Positions 32,804 to 41,087 of a stretch of 58,339 bases of DNA are shown piece by piece (position 1 is the first letter of the stretch; every line of letters begins with the position of its first letter). This DNA is from Chloroflexota bacterium (GTDB lineage Bacteria; Chloroflexota; UBA6077; JACCZL01). A program made the position numbers and the translations under genes. The stretch covers positions 1 to 58,339 of the forward strand of contig JADZEM010000102.1 in assembly GCA_020850535.1 (NCBI GenBank), written 5' to 3'. The notes under the pieces were generated by a model. It saw only the letters and a program-made list of their open reading frames with translations. It did no database searches and was not told where the DNA came from.

Positions 32804-33700
32804 ATGCGCCTCGTGACGTTCAGAGCCGAAGACGGGGCCGCTCGTCTCGGTGCAGTGGTCGGCGAACAGGTCGTCGATCTGGCGACTGCCTCCGGCGGTG
32901 CGCTGCCGTCGAGCATGCTCGCGTTCATCCAGAGCGGCCGGGCCGCCCTCGAAACGGCCCGCTCGGTCCTGGCCGCCAGCCCGAGCGGCGTTCCGCTCAC
33001 ATCGGTCATGCTGCTCGCGCCGATCCCGCGTTCGAGCCGAAACCTGCTCTGCCTCGGCCTCAACTACCGCGCACACGCGGCCGAGGGCGCGGCCCTCTTC
33101 GGCGCGCCGGTCGCGGAGCCGGCCTTCCCGATGTTCTTCACCAAGGCCCCGACGAGCGTCATCGGCCCTGGCGAGACCATCGAGATCGACACGTCGCTGA
33201 CCAGCGAGCCGGACTGGGAAGTTGAGCTGGCGGTGGTGATCGGCCCCGGCGGTCGAGACATCGCGAAGGCGGATGCCTGGAGGCACGTCTTCGGCTACAC
33301 CGTCGCCAACGACATCTCGGCGCGCGACCTGCAGTTCCGGCATGGCGGCCAGTTCTTCAAGGGCAAGAGCCTCGACACGTTCTGCCCGCTCGGGCCGTGG
33401 ATCGTGACGGCCGACGAGTTCGGCGACAACCCGACCCTCAACATCTCGCTCAGGCTGAACGGCGTCGTCAAGCAGGCCTCGAACACCAGCAAGCTGATCT
33501 TCGACATCCCGACGACCATCGCCTCGCTCTCCGAAGGCATGACGCTGGAGTCCGGCGACGTCATCCTGACCGGCACGCCGGAGGGTGTCGGCTTCGCCCG
33601 GAAGCCGCCCGAGTACCTGAAGAACGGCGACGTGGTCGAATGTGAGATCGAGGGTATCGGCATCCTGCGGAATCCGGTCCGCGAGAGGAGGCGCGCATGA
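32804..33700 (+). CDS. Fumarylacetoacetate hydrolase family protein
   Basis: A cytosolic metal-dependent hydrolase or isomerase of the FAH fold, 298 residues. A small N-terminal domain (MRLVTFRAED) precedes LLCLGLNYRAHAAE, EPDWEVELAVVIG with the metal-binding acids, FGYTVANDISARDLQ, GKSLDTFCPLGPWIV and TGTPEGVGFARKPP. Family members cleave C-C bonds in fumarylpyruvate or act in homoprotocatechuate breakdown. No aromatic pathway genes are close, so the substrate is unknown. ATG 32804 is preferred over the upstream in-frame start at 32747. It overlaps the next gene by ATGA. Confidence 0.9.
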   Translation: MRLVTFRAEDGAARLGAVVGEQVVDLATASGGALPSSMLAFIQSGRAALETARSVLAASPSGVPLTSVMLLAPIPRSSRNLLCLGLNYRAHAAEGAALFGAPVAEPAFPMFFTKAPTSVIGPGETIEIDTSLTSEPDWEVELAVVIGPGGRDIAKADAWRHVFGYTVANDISARDLQFRHGGQFFKGKSLDTFCPLGPWIVTADEFGDNPTLNISLRLNGVVKQASNTSKLIFDIPTTIASLSEGMTLESGDVILTGTPEGVGFARKPPEYLKNGDVVECEIEGIGILRNPVRERRRA

Positions 33701-34620
33701 GCTCGCTTGCCCCGCCGTCCGCTCGCGGCGGTCCGTCGACAGCCACGGTCTCGGTCGGCATCGCGGCGCTGGTGCTGGCCGGCCTGCTGCTGCTCCCGCG
33801 CCTGAGCCACGAATCGGCGGCGCCGGCGGCCACGTCTCGTGCAGCAGCCGGCGGCACGACCGTCTCGCGGACCATCCCGGCCTTCCCCACCAAGCCGGCG
33901 GGCATCGTCTGGGACACGGGCCGCGTCAAGCCGAAGGTGTTGCTCCAGCAGCCGCTGGAGCAGTTGCCGCCCGACGCGCCGTACACCTTCCGCGTGACCG
34001 AGCTGGAGATGGAGCCGGGCGCGACGATCTTCGAGCATCGGCAGATCGGCGTCGGCGCGCATATCGTGATGCGCGGCGACATCACGATCTCGAACCTCGA
34101 AGCGAAGACCGATGCCACCTACCGCCCGGGGCAGGCCTACTTTGAAGGGATGGAGCCGCTGCACTCAGCGCTCAACCCCGGCAAGGAAGCAAATCGCGTC
34201 CTGATGTTCGATCTCCTGCCGGCCAGCCGGGGCTTCGACGGACAGCAGCGCTTCACCTCCGAGGGCAAGCACAACGAGGGTGAAGTCCGCTCCGGACCGT
34301 ACGTGCAGATCCCGCTGACCGACCTGCCGCGGGGTCCGCTGATGCTGCGGGTCACGGACATGGAGTTCGGACCGAAAGCAAAGACCGAGCCGCATGCGCG
34401 ACTCGGCCCGACGATCTTCTTCGTGCAGGAGGGGACGGCGACGGTTCGGAAGGACTGGGAGAACAGCTCGCAGACCTTTGGGACGAATGGCTACTTCTAT
34501 GAAAGCGGTCGGGAGCCGTTCATCCTGGAGAACAAGCCGGCTCGGCCAGCGCGCTTCCTGGCCGTCGAGATCCTGCCGGCGAGCGTCGGCAACGGGCCAT
34601 CGACGGTCCCGTTCGACTGA
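33697..34620 (+). CDS. Membrane-anchored bicupin protein
   Basis: A 307-residue protein with one N-terminal span (VSVGIAALVLAGLLLLPRL) and a long outer part with two cupin-like beta-barrels. The first (about 95-165) includes FRVTELEMEPGATIFEHRQIGVGAHIVMRGD and the second (about 205-290) LRVTDMEFGPKAKTEPHARLGPTIFFVQEGTATV. Both keep a His in the first cupin motif and the Gly pattern of the second. It begins inside the FAH stop (ATGA), so the two proteins are made together. Function unknown; binding of a small ligand or sensing outside the membrane is an inference. Confidence 0.78.
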   Translation: MSSLAPPSARGGPSTATVSVGIAALVLAGLLLLPRLSHESAAPAATSRAAAGGTTVSRTIPAFPTKPAGIVWDTGRVKPKVLLQQPLEQLPPDAPYTFRVTELEMEPGATIFEHRQIGVGAHIVMRGDITISNLEAKTDATYRPGQAYFEGMEPLHSALNPGKEANRVLMFDLLPASRGFDGQQRFTSEGKHNEGEVRSGPYVQIPLTDLPRGPLMLRVTDMEFGPKAKTEPHARLGPTIFFVQEGTATVRKDWENSSQTFGTNGYFYESGREPFILENKPARPARFLAVEILPASVGNGPSTVPFD

Positions 34621-34686
34621 TCGCCTGGGGTGTTGGACGCCACGGCTGTGCGAATGCAGGCGCGTCCGAAGGGGCGCGCGCCGACG

Positions 34687-34968
34687 TCAGGCGGCCTGCC
34701 GTGGCGAGCCGCTACGCCGGGCGCGAGTGGCCAGTCGAGCCGACCGGTCCAGGCGGCTGACCTGCCGCGGCGCTGGGCGGGCTGCCAGCTTCTCGCGGAG
34801 CGTGCGCTCCCGCGTGACGCGTCCGACGTTCAGATTGCCCGGCAGCGGCATCGTGCCGGTCTCCATCCAGCGGTGGCACCACATCACGATGCCGATCACG
34901 CCTGCCAGAACCATCAGCACCACGGCCGGATCGGAGAGCCAGAGCGCCCCGCCATTGTCCACAAACAT
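34687..34968 (-). CDS. Small single-span membrane protein
   Basis: A 93-residue protein from ATG 34968, preceded by an AAGGGG ribosome site. It has one span (DPAVVLMVLAGVIGIVMWCH) and a basic, Arg-rich C-terminal half (ERTLREKLAARPAPRQ and onward). The inside-positive rule puts that tail in the cytoplasm. I recognise no family. The frame continues upstream of the ATG but without credible sequence. Confidence 0.6.
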   Translation of the reverse strand: MFVDNGGALWLSDPAVVLMVLAGVIGIVMWCHRWMETGTMPLPGNLNVGRVTRERTLREKLAARPAPRQVSRLDRSARLATRARRSGSPRQAA

Positions 34969-35142
34969 CGCTCGTCCCCTTTGCTTTCTGAACGTCGGTC
35001 CGCGGAGCGTTGGGATCGCACTCGCGTGAAACTGCCCGTTTCGGTAGGTCACGGCCCGCTGCGTGCGCGCGCTGACAGAATCCCAACGCAGATCGTGTGC
35101 CAGACCGCCCGCCGAACCGCGTCCGCGCCGAACGTTTGATCT

Positions 35143-35154
35143 GAACGTATGTTC
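35143..35154. promoter_or_regulatory. LexA-type SOS box candidate
   Basis: GAACGTATGTTC is a perfect GAAC-N4-GTTC palindrome, the LexA box core known from Firmicutes and Actinobacteria. It overlaps the ATG annotated for the GT39-like gene at 35149. A related half-site GAACGTTT lies at 35130-35137. If real it could control the membrane glycosyltransferase or the divergent small membrane gene. Confidence 0.35.
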
Positions 35155-36498
35155 GGATATCGACGCGCCGCCGTCAATGGCCCGGCCATCACGCCAGTGT
35201 CTCAGTCGAACGCCTGTTCTGGTCATTCGGCCGGGCGGCTGCCCTGGTCGCCCTGGCGGCTGGTCCGCGAGGTCGGGCTGCTCCTGCTGGTGCTGGCCGC
35301 CGCGGCCGTTGTGCTGCGCGGCCCGGCCGTTCGCCAGGGGTTCACCATCGACGAGAGCCGCTGGATCGCCACCAGCCGCTACTACTGGATCACCTTCGTG
35401 GACCGCGACCTGTTCGGCCCGGCCTGGCAGCCGAACTACATCGTGCTGACTCACCCTCCCGTGGCCCGCTACCTGATCGGCCTCGGGCTGGCGCTCCAGG
35501 ACTGGACTCCAGAGCAGTTGAACGGACGGTACGACAGCCTCCAGAGTCGGGCCTTCAACGAGCGGGCTGGCAACGTGCCGCAGGCGGACCTACTGGCAGC
35601 GGCGCGCCGAGTCACATTCTTGTTCGGGGTGGCGGCGGTCGGCCTGCTGTACGGGATCGCCCGACTCCTGGGCGGGCCGCTGTCAGGGCTGGCAACGGTC
35701 GCTCTGGCGCTGGTCAATCCGCTGTTGACCACCATCTGGACCCGCGCACTGGCCGAGTCGATCGTGGCGACCTTCACGCTGCTGACGCTGCTGCTGGCCC
35801 TGACGGTCCTTCCACGGGTGGCCGGACTCAGGCGGCTGGCCTGGACGCCCCTGACGGTCGGAGCGTCGCTCGCGCTGGCGACGGCCGCCAAGCTGAACGG
35901 CGCGATGGGCGCGGTCGGCCTGGTGCTGTTCGCCCTGGTGCAGCAGGGACTGGCGATTCGCGCGACGGGCCGCACAGCAGGGCTGCGCTCCTGGGTAGAC
36001 CTGGCCCTGGCGGCCGTGATCCTGTTCGTGATCGCCAACCCGCTGCTCTACCTGAAGCCCGTTGAGCGGGCCTGGGCGCTGGTGGAGCACCGCCAGGACG
36101 AGATGCAGTTTCAGCGACAGGTCTTCAGCGATCAGGCCGTGCCGCCCGACCTCATCGCTCGCGTCGAGCGGGTCGGTCGGCGGGCGTTCGGTAGCTGGGG
36201 TACGCCTGGAGTGGTGACACCAATCGCTGCCGACGCCCTGCTCGTGCCAGTTGGCGTCGCCCTGCTGGCGTGGCGCGCGTTCCGCTCACTACGCCGCGGG
36301 ACAGCCGGGCGCGAGCTGCTGCTGCTCTGCTGGTCGCTCGCGACCTACGTCATCGTCACCGTCAACCTGGGCTTCGACTCGTCGCACTACTATGCGCCCA
36401 TCGTCAGCCTGAACATGATCCTGGGTGGCATCGCCATCGGCGCGGCGGTAGCGCTGGCCAGACGACGCATCGGGGACAGACGGGCAGCCGTGTCCTGA
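35149..36498 (+). CDS. GT39/ArnT-like membrane glycosyltransferase (GT-C fold)
   Basis: A polytopic protein of up to 449 residues with roughly ten spans. The GT-C first loop has the acidic motif GFTIDESRWIATSRYYW followed by LTHPPVARYLIG, as in dolichyl- or undecaprenyl-phosphate-sugar mannosyl/arabinosyl transferases. It likely moves a sugar from a lipid carrier to a target on the outer side of the membrane. manC in this window makes GDP-mannose, but a direct link is only inference. The ATG at 35149 lies inside a palindrome; GTG 35197 is another in-frame start, so the N terminus is uncertain. Confidence 0.8.
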   Translation: MFGYRRAAVNGPAITPVSQSNACSGHSAGRLPWSPWRLVREVGLLLLVLAAAAVVLRGPAVRQGFTIDESRWIATSRYYWITFVDRDLFGPAWQPNYIVLTHPPVARYLIGLGLALQDWTPEQLNGRYDSLQSRAFNERAGNVPQADLLAAARRVTFLFGVAAVGLLYGIARLLGGPLSGLATVALALVNPLLTTIWTRALAESIVATFTLLTLLLALTVLPRVAGLRRLAWTPLTVGASLALATAAKLNGAMGAVGLVLFALVQQGLAIRATGRTAGLRSWVDLALAAVILFVIANPLLYLKPVERAWALVEHRQDEMQFQRQVFSDQAVPPDLIARVERVGRRAFGSWGTPGVVTPIAADALLVPVGVALLAWRAFRSLRRGTAGRELLLLCWSLATYVIVTVNLGFDSSHYYAPIVSLNMILGGIAIGAAVALARRRIGDRRAAVS

Positions 36499-36529
36499 CG
36501 GCGCGCGATGCGAGCCGAGCCGGACCCGC

Positions 36530-37000
36530 TCAGTAGACCCAGCTGCCCACCAGGTACAGCGGCAGGCGCACGGCCCACAGCGCCAGCATCAGCCCGATCA
36601 GCACCCACGGGGCCGGCGTCTTCGAGAGCCACTCCAGCAGCCAGGATGGCTTCGTCGCGGCCAGTCCGCCGGGGTGCGCCCGCCACCACGCATAGGCGTC
36701 AACGGCAACCAGCAGCAGCGCCGCCAGCACCAGGAAGACCGCCAGCGGATGATAGTACAGCGAGCCGGTCAGGTCGCCGTGCATCAGCAAGACCACGGCG
36801 CGGGTCAGGCCGCAGCCGGGACACGGCAGTCCGCTCATCAGCTTGAAGATGCACAGTTGCGGACCGTGCAGCACCCAGTCGGGTGGCAACAGTGCGCCAG
36901 CCGTCAGCCCGGCCATGCCGATCAGGGCTGGCCGAAACGCCTGCTCGGCGAGCGGGCGCAGAGCGTCTCCCAGCGGCACGCGCGGCACGGCCTCCGCCAC
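36530..37000 (-). CDS. DUF2752 membrane protein
   Basis: A 156-residue protein with about three spans and the DUF2752 signature CPGCGLTRAVVLLMHGD after a first span, followed by LYYHPLAVFLVLAALLL. The Cys pair and Gly-Leu-Thr-Arg motif define the family; its role is unknown. GTG 37000 is preceded by a GGGAGGGAG ribosome site. It lies 17 bp after the upstream gene ending at 37018, so they form a pair. Confidence 0.85.
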   Translation of the reverse strand: MAEAVPRVPLGDALRPLAEQAFRPALIGMAGLTAGALLPPDWVLHGPQLCIFKLMSGLPCPGCGLTRAVVLLMHGDLTGSLYYHPLAVFLVLAALLLVAVDAYAWWRAHPGGLAATKPSWLLEWLSKTPAPWVLIGLMLALWAVRLPLYLVGSWVY

Positions 37001-37017
37001 CGATACTCCCTCCCGCT

Positions 37018-37572
37018 CTACCGAGGCGGACTGAGTCGATCCAGGGTCAGCGCCGTCGTTACGCCGTAGAGGATGTGCAGGCCGATGGCCACCACCCGCA
37101 GACCCATCGCGGCGCGCGCCGGTCGCTCGTACAGACGCAGGGCGGGCACGATCCGGCCAGGACCGATCAGCCAGACGACGATCCCGGTGATGATGCCGTA
37201 AGGGACGGCGGGCGGGCGCAGCCGCAACTGGATCTGGGCGGAGAGTGCGCCCCAGCCGGCCCCGTAGAGCCAGTAGATCCACAGGCCGATCCGCTGCCGG
37301 CTCTCCTGCGACAGCTCGCGGTTGAACACTCGGCTGGCCAGCCGCTCGGCCACCTGCTCCTGCGGCGGCAACTGCCGGCCCGTGTCGATGGCCCGCAGGT
37401 CGTCAAGCTCGGCCTCATCCAACGAGTCGTCGTCGCGCTGCGCTGGCGACCCGCCCAGCAACCGGCTGGCGGCCTGGAGCCCTGTGGTCATCACCAGCGT
37501 GCCGACGAGGCCGGCGGCTACCCCCTTGAGCGTCTGCTGAAACGGGCTCTCGGTCACGGGCCTACGCGGCAT
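37018..37572 (-). CDS. Membrane protein of unknown function
   Basis: A 184-residue protein starting at ATG 37572 after GGGAG. The N-terminal segment GVAAGLVGTLVMTTGLQAAS is hydrophobic and Gly-rich, as in DUF1440/YagU-like proteins. A polar Asp/Glu-rich loop follows, then three more spans (YWLYGAGWGALSAQ, GIITGIVVWLIGPG, VVAIGLHILYGVTTAL). I do not recognise the family with confidence. It precedes the DUF2752 gene on the same strand. Confidence 0.7.
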   Translation of the reverse strand: MPRRPVTESPFQQTLKGVAAGLVGTLVMTTGLQAASRLLGGSPAQRDDDSLDEAELDDLRAIDTGRQLPPQEQVAERLASRVFNRELSQESRQRIGLWIYWLYGAGWGALSAQIQLRLRPPAVPYGIITGIVVWLIGPGRIVPALRLYERPARAAMGLRVVAIGLHILYGVTTALTLDRLSPPR

Positions 37573-37692
37573 CTGGTGCTCCCTCACGGCTGTGGCAGAG
37601 ATCGGATCGCTGGCTGCGCCCGCACCGCCGTTCGCGGGCGACCCTACTTGCCACGAATCTTACCGGCCGGCGCACACCGGCCGTCAGTCACG

Positions 37693-38436
37693 CTACCGCC
37701 ACGTATCGACTTCCCGTCCGCCCGGCCGCACGATCTCGCTGACGGCGAGGAACGGACCGGTCGGCCAGCGCTTGAACGCCTCGTCGCGCCGGAGGGCGTC
37801 CGCGATATCGGTCACCTTGTTGTTGCGGACGAACATCGCGTGCTGACTGACGTGGGCGTTGGCCGCCGCCAGCTTTCGGTCGAACCAGGGCGAGATGTCC
37901 AGCGTGATGTCGGCCCGATCATCCTCGTTGACGATCCGGTCCACGCCGCCCTTGCCGTCGTTTGCGCACCAGGTGAGCAGCTCCGAGGGCGTCCACGGCG
38001 CGAGCGTCCCCAGAGCTGCCAGCACGGCCCGGTGAGTGTAGATGTGCTGCGGATGGCCGTATTCGCCGTTCGAGCCGTGGGTGAGGACGACGTCCGGCCT
38101 GAGCTTGCCGATCCGCTCGGCCAGCGCCGCGCAGAACTCGACTGGCCCGGCGTCGATGGCGAGCGCCTCGCCGCCGATCTCCATCCACGGATCGACGAAG
38201 TCCAGGAACCAGACGTCGCGCGCCCCGAGCGCCGCCGCCGAGCCGCGCATCTCGACTTCCCGATACTCCCCGAGGCGCGATTTCGGCCCGACGGGCGGCT
38301 CGCCGACCTCACCGCCCTCGCCCCGCGTCGTGCAGAGCAGATAGAGGTCGTGCCCCTCGCTCACCAGCTTCGCCAGGTATCCTGCCCCGAACAGCTCATC
38401 GTCGGGATGCGCCGAGATCGCCAGTACCGTCGCCAC
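37693..38436 (-). CDS. PIG-L/LmbE family deacetylase
   Basis: A zinc-dependent N-acetylglucosamine-type deacetylase of 247 residues. The N-terminal motif AISAHPDDELFGAG supplies His, Asp and Asp for zinc and catalysis, and HPQHIYTHRAV supplies the second metal His. TRGEGGEVGE and the DVVLTHG strand also fit. Relatives deacetylate GlcNAc-inositol (mycothiol, GPI), bacillithiol precursors or other small glycans. Substrate not evident. It ends near 37693 and the MtrA-like gene starts the same strand group 57 bp upstream. Confidence 0.9.
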   Translation of the reverse strand: MATVLAISAHPDDELFGAGYLAKLVSEGHDLYLLCTTRGEGGEVGEPPVGPKSRLGEYREVEMRGSAAALGARDVWFLDFVDPWMEIGGEALAIDAGPVEFCAALAERIGKLRPDVVLTHGSNGEYGHPQHIYTHRAVLAALGTLAPWTPSELLTWCANDGKGGVDRIVNEDDRADITLDISPWFDRKLAAANAHVSQHAMFVRNNKVTDIADALRRDEAFKRWPTGPFLAVSEIVRPGGREVDTWR

Positions 38437-38493
38437 AGATGGCCCTCCGAACGTGCGGCCCTCCGCACGCCTCTCTCAGTGTGCTGCTATCGC

Positions 38494-39369
38494 TCAGCCG
38501 TGCGCGTCCATCGGCGGATGGTTCATCAAAGGGCGGTCCTGCTCGTAGTCGACGTTCAGGCGCAGCGCCGACTCGGCCCGCCCAAGCTCGCGCCCCAGGT
38601 AGACGGCGTGGGCGAGCAGCGTCACCAGACCGCGCCGGGCGAGCGTCTGCCCGATCTCTGCGGCGCCGGCTCCTTCGACGACATGCTGAAGCTCATGGCG
38701 CTGGTTGTAGTGCTCGACGCGCAGCAGTCCGTTGGGGCGGTCCACGAAGACCAGGAAGTACCCAATCGGATCGTACTCCCAGGCCGACCGCTGGTCGAGC
38801 GTCGCCTTGATACGCTCGGCACGGTCCGCGCTCCGCACAGCCTCGCCGTCCTCGGCTCTGGCAGCAGCCGTGCCGACCGACGCGGCCAGCTCGCCCGACC
38901 GCGCGATGATCGTGGCCGGATCCAGCTCGCCGATCATATCGACGACCTGGACTCGGCGCTGAAAGGTGCGAAGCTGATCGGGGCGGAGATTCGGCATGAA
39001 CGGCTCGGGGGCTGTCGAGCCGATGACCCGGTGGTCGGCGTCGAGTCCATTGGCGTGGAGCGCCAGGATCGTCTGTCCGACAGCATGCGGCGTCTCGCGC
39101 CCACAGACGACGAGCACGCGCAGCGTCGTCATGCCGGCCACGTTCTGCACCATCCGCTCGATGCCGACGTTCTCCGTGAAGACGCGCCCGGCGATGGCGA
39201 TCTCCGGGCGGGCCACCAGATCGGCCAGGAGCGACCGGCTGCCGAGCGTGCAGACGGCGACCGGGCTCTCCAGGTTCCCGAACACCACATCTCCTACCAG
39301 CGGAGGCGCGGCGTTGGCCGCCGAGGTTGCCGCGGTCTCGCCCGGCTGGCCCGATCTGCTCTCTGACAT
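38494..39369 (-). CDS. MtrA-like corrinoid-binding protein with DUF4346 domain
   Basis: A soluble 291-residue protein. Residues ~22-155 match the cytoplasmic domain of MtrA, the corrinoid subunit of tetrahydromethanopterin S-methyltransferase: VGDVVFGNLESPVAVCTLGS, FTENVGIERMVQNV, VVCGRETPHAVGQTILALH and a late FQRRVQVVDMIG. His95 in PHAVGQ aligns with the cobalt-ligand His of MtrA (GHISGQ type). From about 195 the DUF4346 region follows (YDPIGYFLVFVDRPNG, VEHYNQRH, AVYLGRELGRAESAL). There is no membrane anchor as in archaeal MtrA and no other mtr gene. The window's cobalamin genes would supply the cofactor. Methyl donor and acceptor are unknown. ATG 39369 has an AAGGGA site. Confidence 0.82.
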   Translation of the reverse strand: MSESRSGQPGETAATSAANAAPPLVGDVVFGNLESPVAVCTLGSRSLLADLVARPEIAIAGRVFTENVGIERMVQNVAGMTTLRVLVVCGRETPHAVGQTILALHANGLDADHRVIGSTAPEPFMPNLRPDQLRTFQRRVQVVDMIGELDPATIIARSGELAASVGTAAARAEDGEAVRSADRAERIKATLDQRSAWEYDPIGYFLVFVDRPNGLLRVEHYNQRHELQHVVEGAGAAEIGQTLARRGLVTLLAHAVYLGRELGRAESALRLNVDYEQDRPLMNHPPMDAHG

Positions 39370-39444
39370 GCTGTTCCCTTGCTGTGTGGCCGCGGCGCAC
39401 GCTCCCTTGTCGAAGCCCTTCGAGCGTCGCACCGGCGAGACGTG

Positions 39445-39457
39445 GCACGAGTCGTGC
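39445..39457. promoter_or_regulatory. Palindrome in the MtrA-like / histidine kinase divergent region
   Basis: GCACGA-G-TCGTGC is a perfect 6-bp palindrome with a one-base centre in the 188-bp space between two divergent genes. It may be an operator shared by both, but there is no further support. Confidence 0.25.
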
Positions 39458-39557
39458 AACAGAGATGGGGACCATCGTCGACGCCCGGCGGCACGGCGCA
39501 CGCTGCGCCGAGCTACCACGTGATGGATGCGCCATCCCCACTCTCGGAGTGTAGCGA

Positions 39558-40379
39558 ATGTCTGGCGGAGACGTTGCGGGTATCTCCAGCCCTACCAACG
39601 GAGACCATGCGGCCCGATTCGATCGTGTGGCCGACCCGCGCAGCCTGTTCGGCGCCGGGCTGTCCGCTCCGCCGACCGTCGAGCGCCCCGCGCCGGCCCC
39701 CAGGACCGCCGAGCGCTTTGGGCTGCCGTCGAGCGTCATTCACGAGCTGCGCACGCCGCTGACGTCGATCCACGGCTACGCGCAGGTGCTGAAGCGCACG
39801 CTCCGAAACGAGCCGAAGGCGTCGAACGCTGTAGCTGTCCTCAACCGGGAGAGCGCGCGGTTGTCGGACATGCTGGGCCTGCTCTCCGAACTGTCAGACC
39901 TGGAGGACGACGAGCCGGCGCCCGAGCACGAACGCATCCAGCTTGCCGACCTCGTTGACGGCGTCGTACATGACATCACGCGGCGCGAGGGCGAGGACCG
40001 TGGGTTTATCGTTTTCGGCGATGCCCAGGTGCTGGCGAGTCGGACGCTGGTGGCGCAGGCGCTGGCGCACGTCCTGGTGAACGCCGTGCGCTACTCCGGG
40101 CCCGGGCAGAACGTCACGGTCGAGGTGCGGTCTGCTGGCGGTGCAGGCGAGATCCTCGTGCACGACGATGGCATCGGCATCCCGCCAGCGGACCAGGCGC
40201 GGGTCTTTGCGCCGTTCGAGCGGGGATCCAACGCGCGCGACCATGGGGTGCGTGGGCTGGGACTCGGGTTGTATCTCGCCCGTCGCGCGCTGGAGCAGAC
40301 CGGCGGCGACATCGAGATCGTGCCCGTGCCCGGCCGCGCGAGCGGCACCACCGTCCGGATCACCGTGCCAGCAGCCTGA
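39558..40379 (+). CDS. Soluble histidine kinase without a recognisable sensor
   Basis: A 273-residue HisKA/HATPase kinase. The H box is SSVIHELRTPLTSIHGYAQ with His62. The ATP-binding domain has LVNAVRYSG (N box), HDDGIGIPP (G1), FAPFERGS (F) and GLGLGLYLARRAL (G2). The first ~55 residues are Pro/Ala-rich with no PAS, GAF, HAMP or membrane span, so no signal input is visible. No response regulator gene is next to it. It may act as an orphan kinase or join another protein. Confidence 0.9.
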   Translation: MSGGDVAGISSPTNGDHAARFDRVADPRSLFGAGLSAPPTVERPAPAPRTAERFGLPSSVIHELRTPLTSIHGYAQVLKRTLRNEPKASNAVAVLNRESARLSDMLGLLSELSDLEDDEPAPEHERIQLADLVDGVVHDITRREGEDRGFIVFGDAQVLASRTLVAQALAHVLVNAVRYSGPGQNVTVEVRSAGGAGEILVHDDGIGIPPADQARVFAPFERGSNARDHGVRGLGLGLYLARRALEQTGGDIEIVPVPGRASGTTVRITVPAA

Positions 40380-40422
40380 GCCACGCCCCGCCGCCGGCCC
40401 GGCTCGGGGGACACCTGCCGGG

Positions 40423-40626
40423 CTACTGCAGCAGCAGCTCGAAATTCACCTGGTTGCTGCGGCCAGCCAGACGCCCGAACGCGCTCTTGACGGAGTCCAC
40501 TGCTTCGTGTCCCAGCCGCAAGGCCACGAACGACCCCACGGCGAACCCGACCACCACGCCGACCCCGATTCCGACGCCTAACACGGCGCCCACACGGCAC
40601 TGGGTGGGCCGTTCCTCGTCGCTCAT
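40423..40626 (-). CDS. 67-residue glycine-zipper membrane protein
   Basis: A short protein with one Gly-rich span (RVGAVLGVGIGVGVVVGFAVG) and an amphipathic C-terminal helix. The small-residue pattern favours helix packing or oligomers. Its ATG follows the rsfS TAG directly with no gap, so it is translated from the same message. No family known to me. Confidence 0.65.
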   Translation of the reverse strand: MSDEERPTQCRVGAVLGVGIGVGVVVGFAVGSFVALRLGHEAVDSVKSAFGRLAGRSNQVNFELLLQ

Positions 40627-41022
40627 CTACTGCATCCGTACCAGGGGAACTGCGGCCGACCATAGCTCTTCGAGCCGGTAGAACCGACGCTGGTCGGCGC
40701 TGAAGATGTGCACCACGACGTCACCGTAGTCGATCAACACCCAGCCCGACGCGGCCTGCCCCTCGACCCGCAACGGGCGGACGCCGTCGTCATTGCGAAG
40801 TGCGTCGCCAAGCTCGCGGACAATGGCCGAAAGCTGTCGCTCGCTCGCCGTACTCATCACGACGAAATAGTCGGCGACGGTCGCCACTGAACGGATGTCG
40901 AGCAAGACGATGTCGCTGGCCTGCTTGTCGGACGCCACCTCGACGATCCGCCGCGCGAGTGCTTGTGCTTCCAGCTGAAAACTCCCGTCCGCCGTACTGG
41001 GTCTGCCTTCGCAGTATACCAT
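40627..41022 (-). CDS. rsfS: Ribosomal silencing factor RsfS (Iojap)
   Basis: Binds ribosomal protein uL14 and blocks subunit joining during starvation. The 131-residue protein has the family core ASDIVLLDIRSVATVADYFVV, STASERQLSAIVREL, VEGQAASGWVLIDYGDVVVHIFS and RRFYRLEELW. The ATG at 41022 is the only standard start, but a TATACT hexamer lies at 41018-41013, just inside the reading frame, which hints that the real start may be downstream at a weaker codon. Its usual neighbour nadD is absent. Confidence 0.92.
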   Translation of the reverse strand: MVYCEGRPSTADGSFQLEAQALARRIVEVASDKQASDIVLLDIRSVATVADYFVVMSTASERQLSAIVRELGDALRNDDGVRPLRVEGQAASGWVLIDYGDVVVHIFSADQRRFYRLEELWSAAVPLVRMQ

Positions 41023-41087
41023 GCCCTTCCGGACAGTCCGTTCTGCGCCTGTGCCGCCGGGCACACCTGCCAGTGTCTGTCGTCGAT

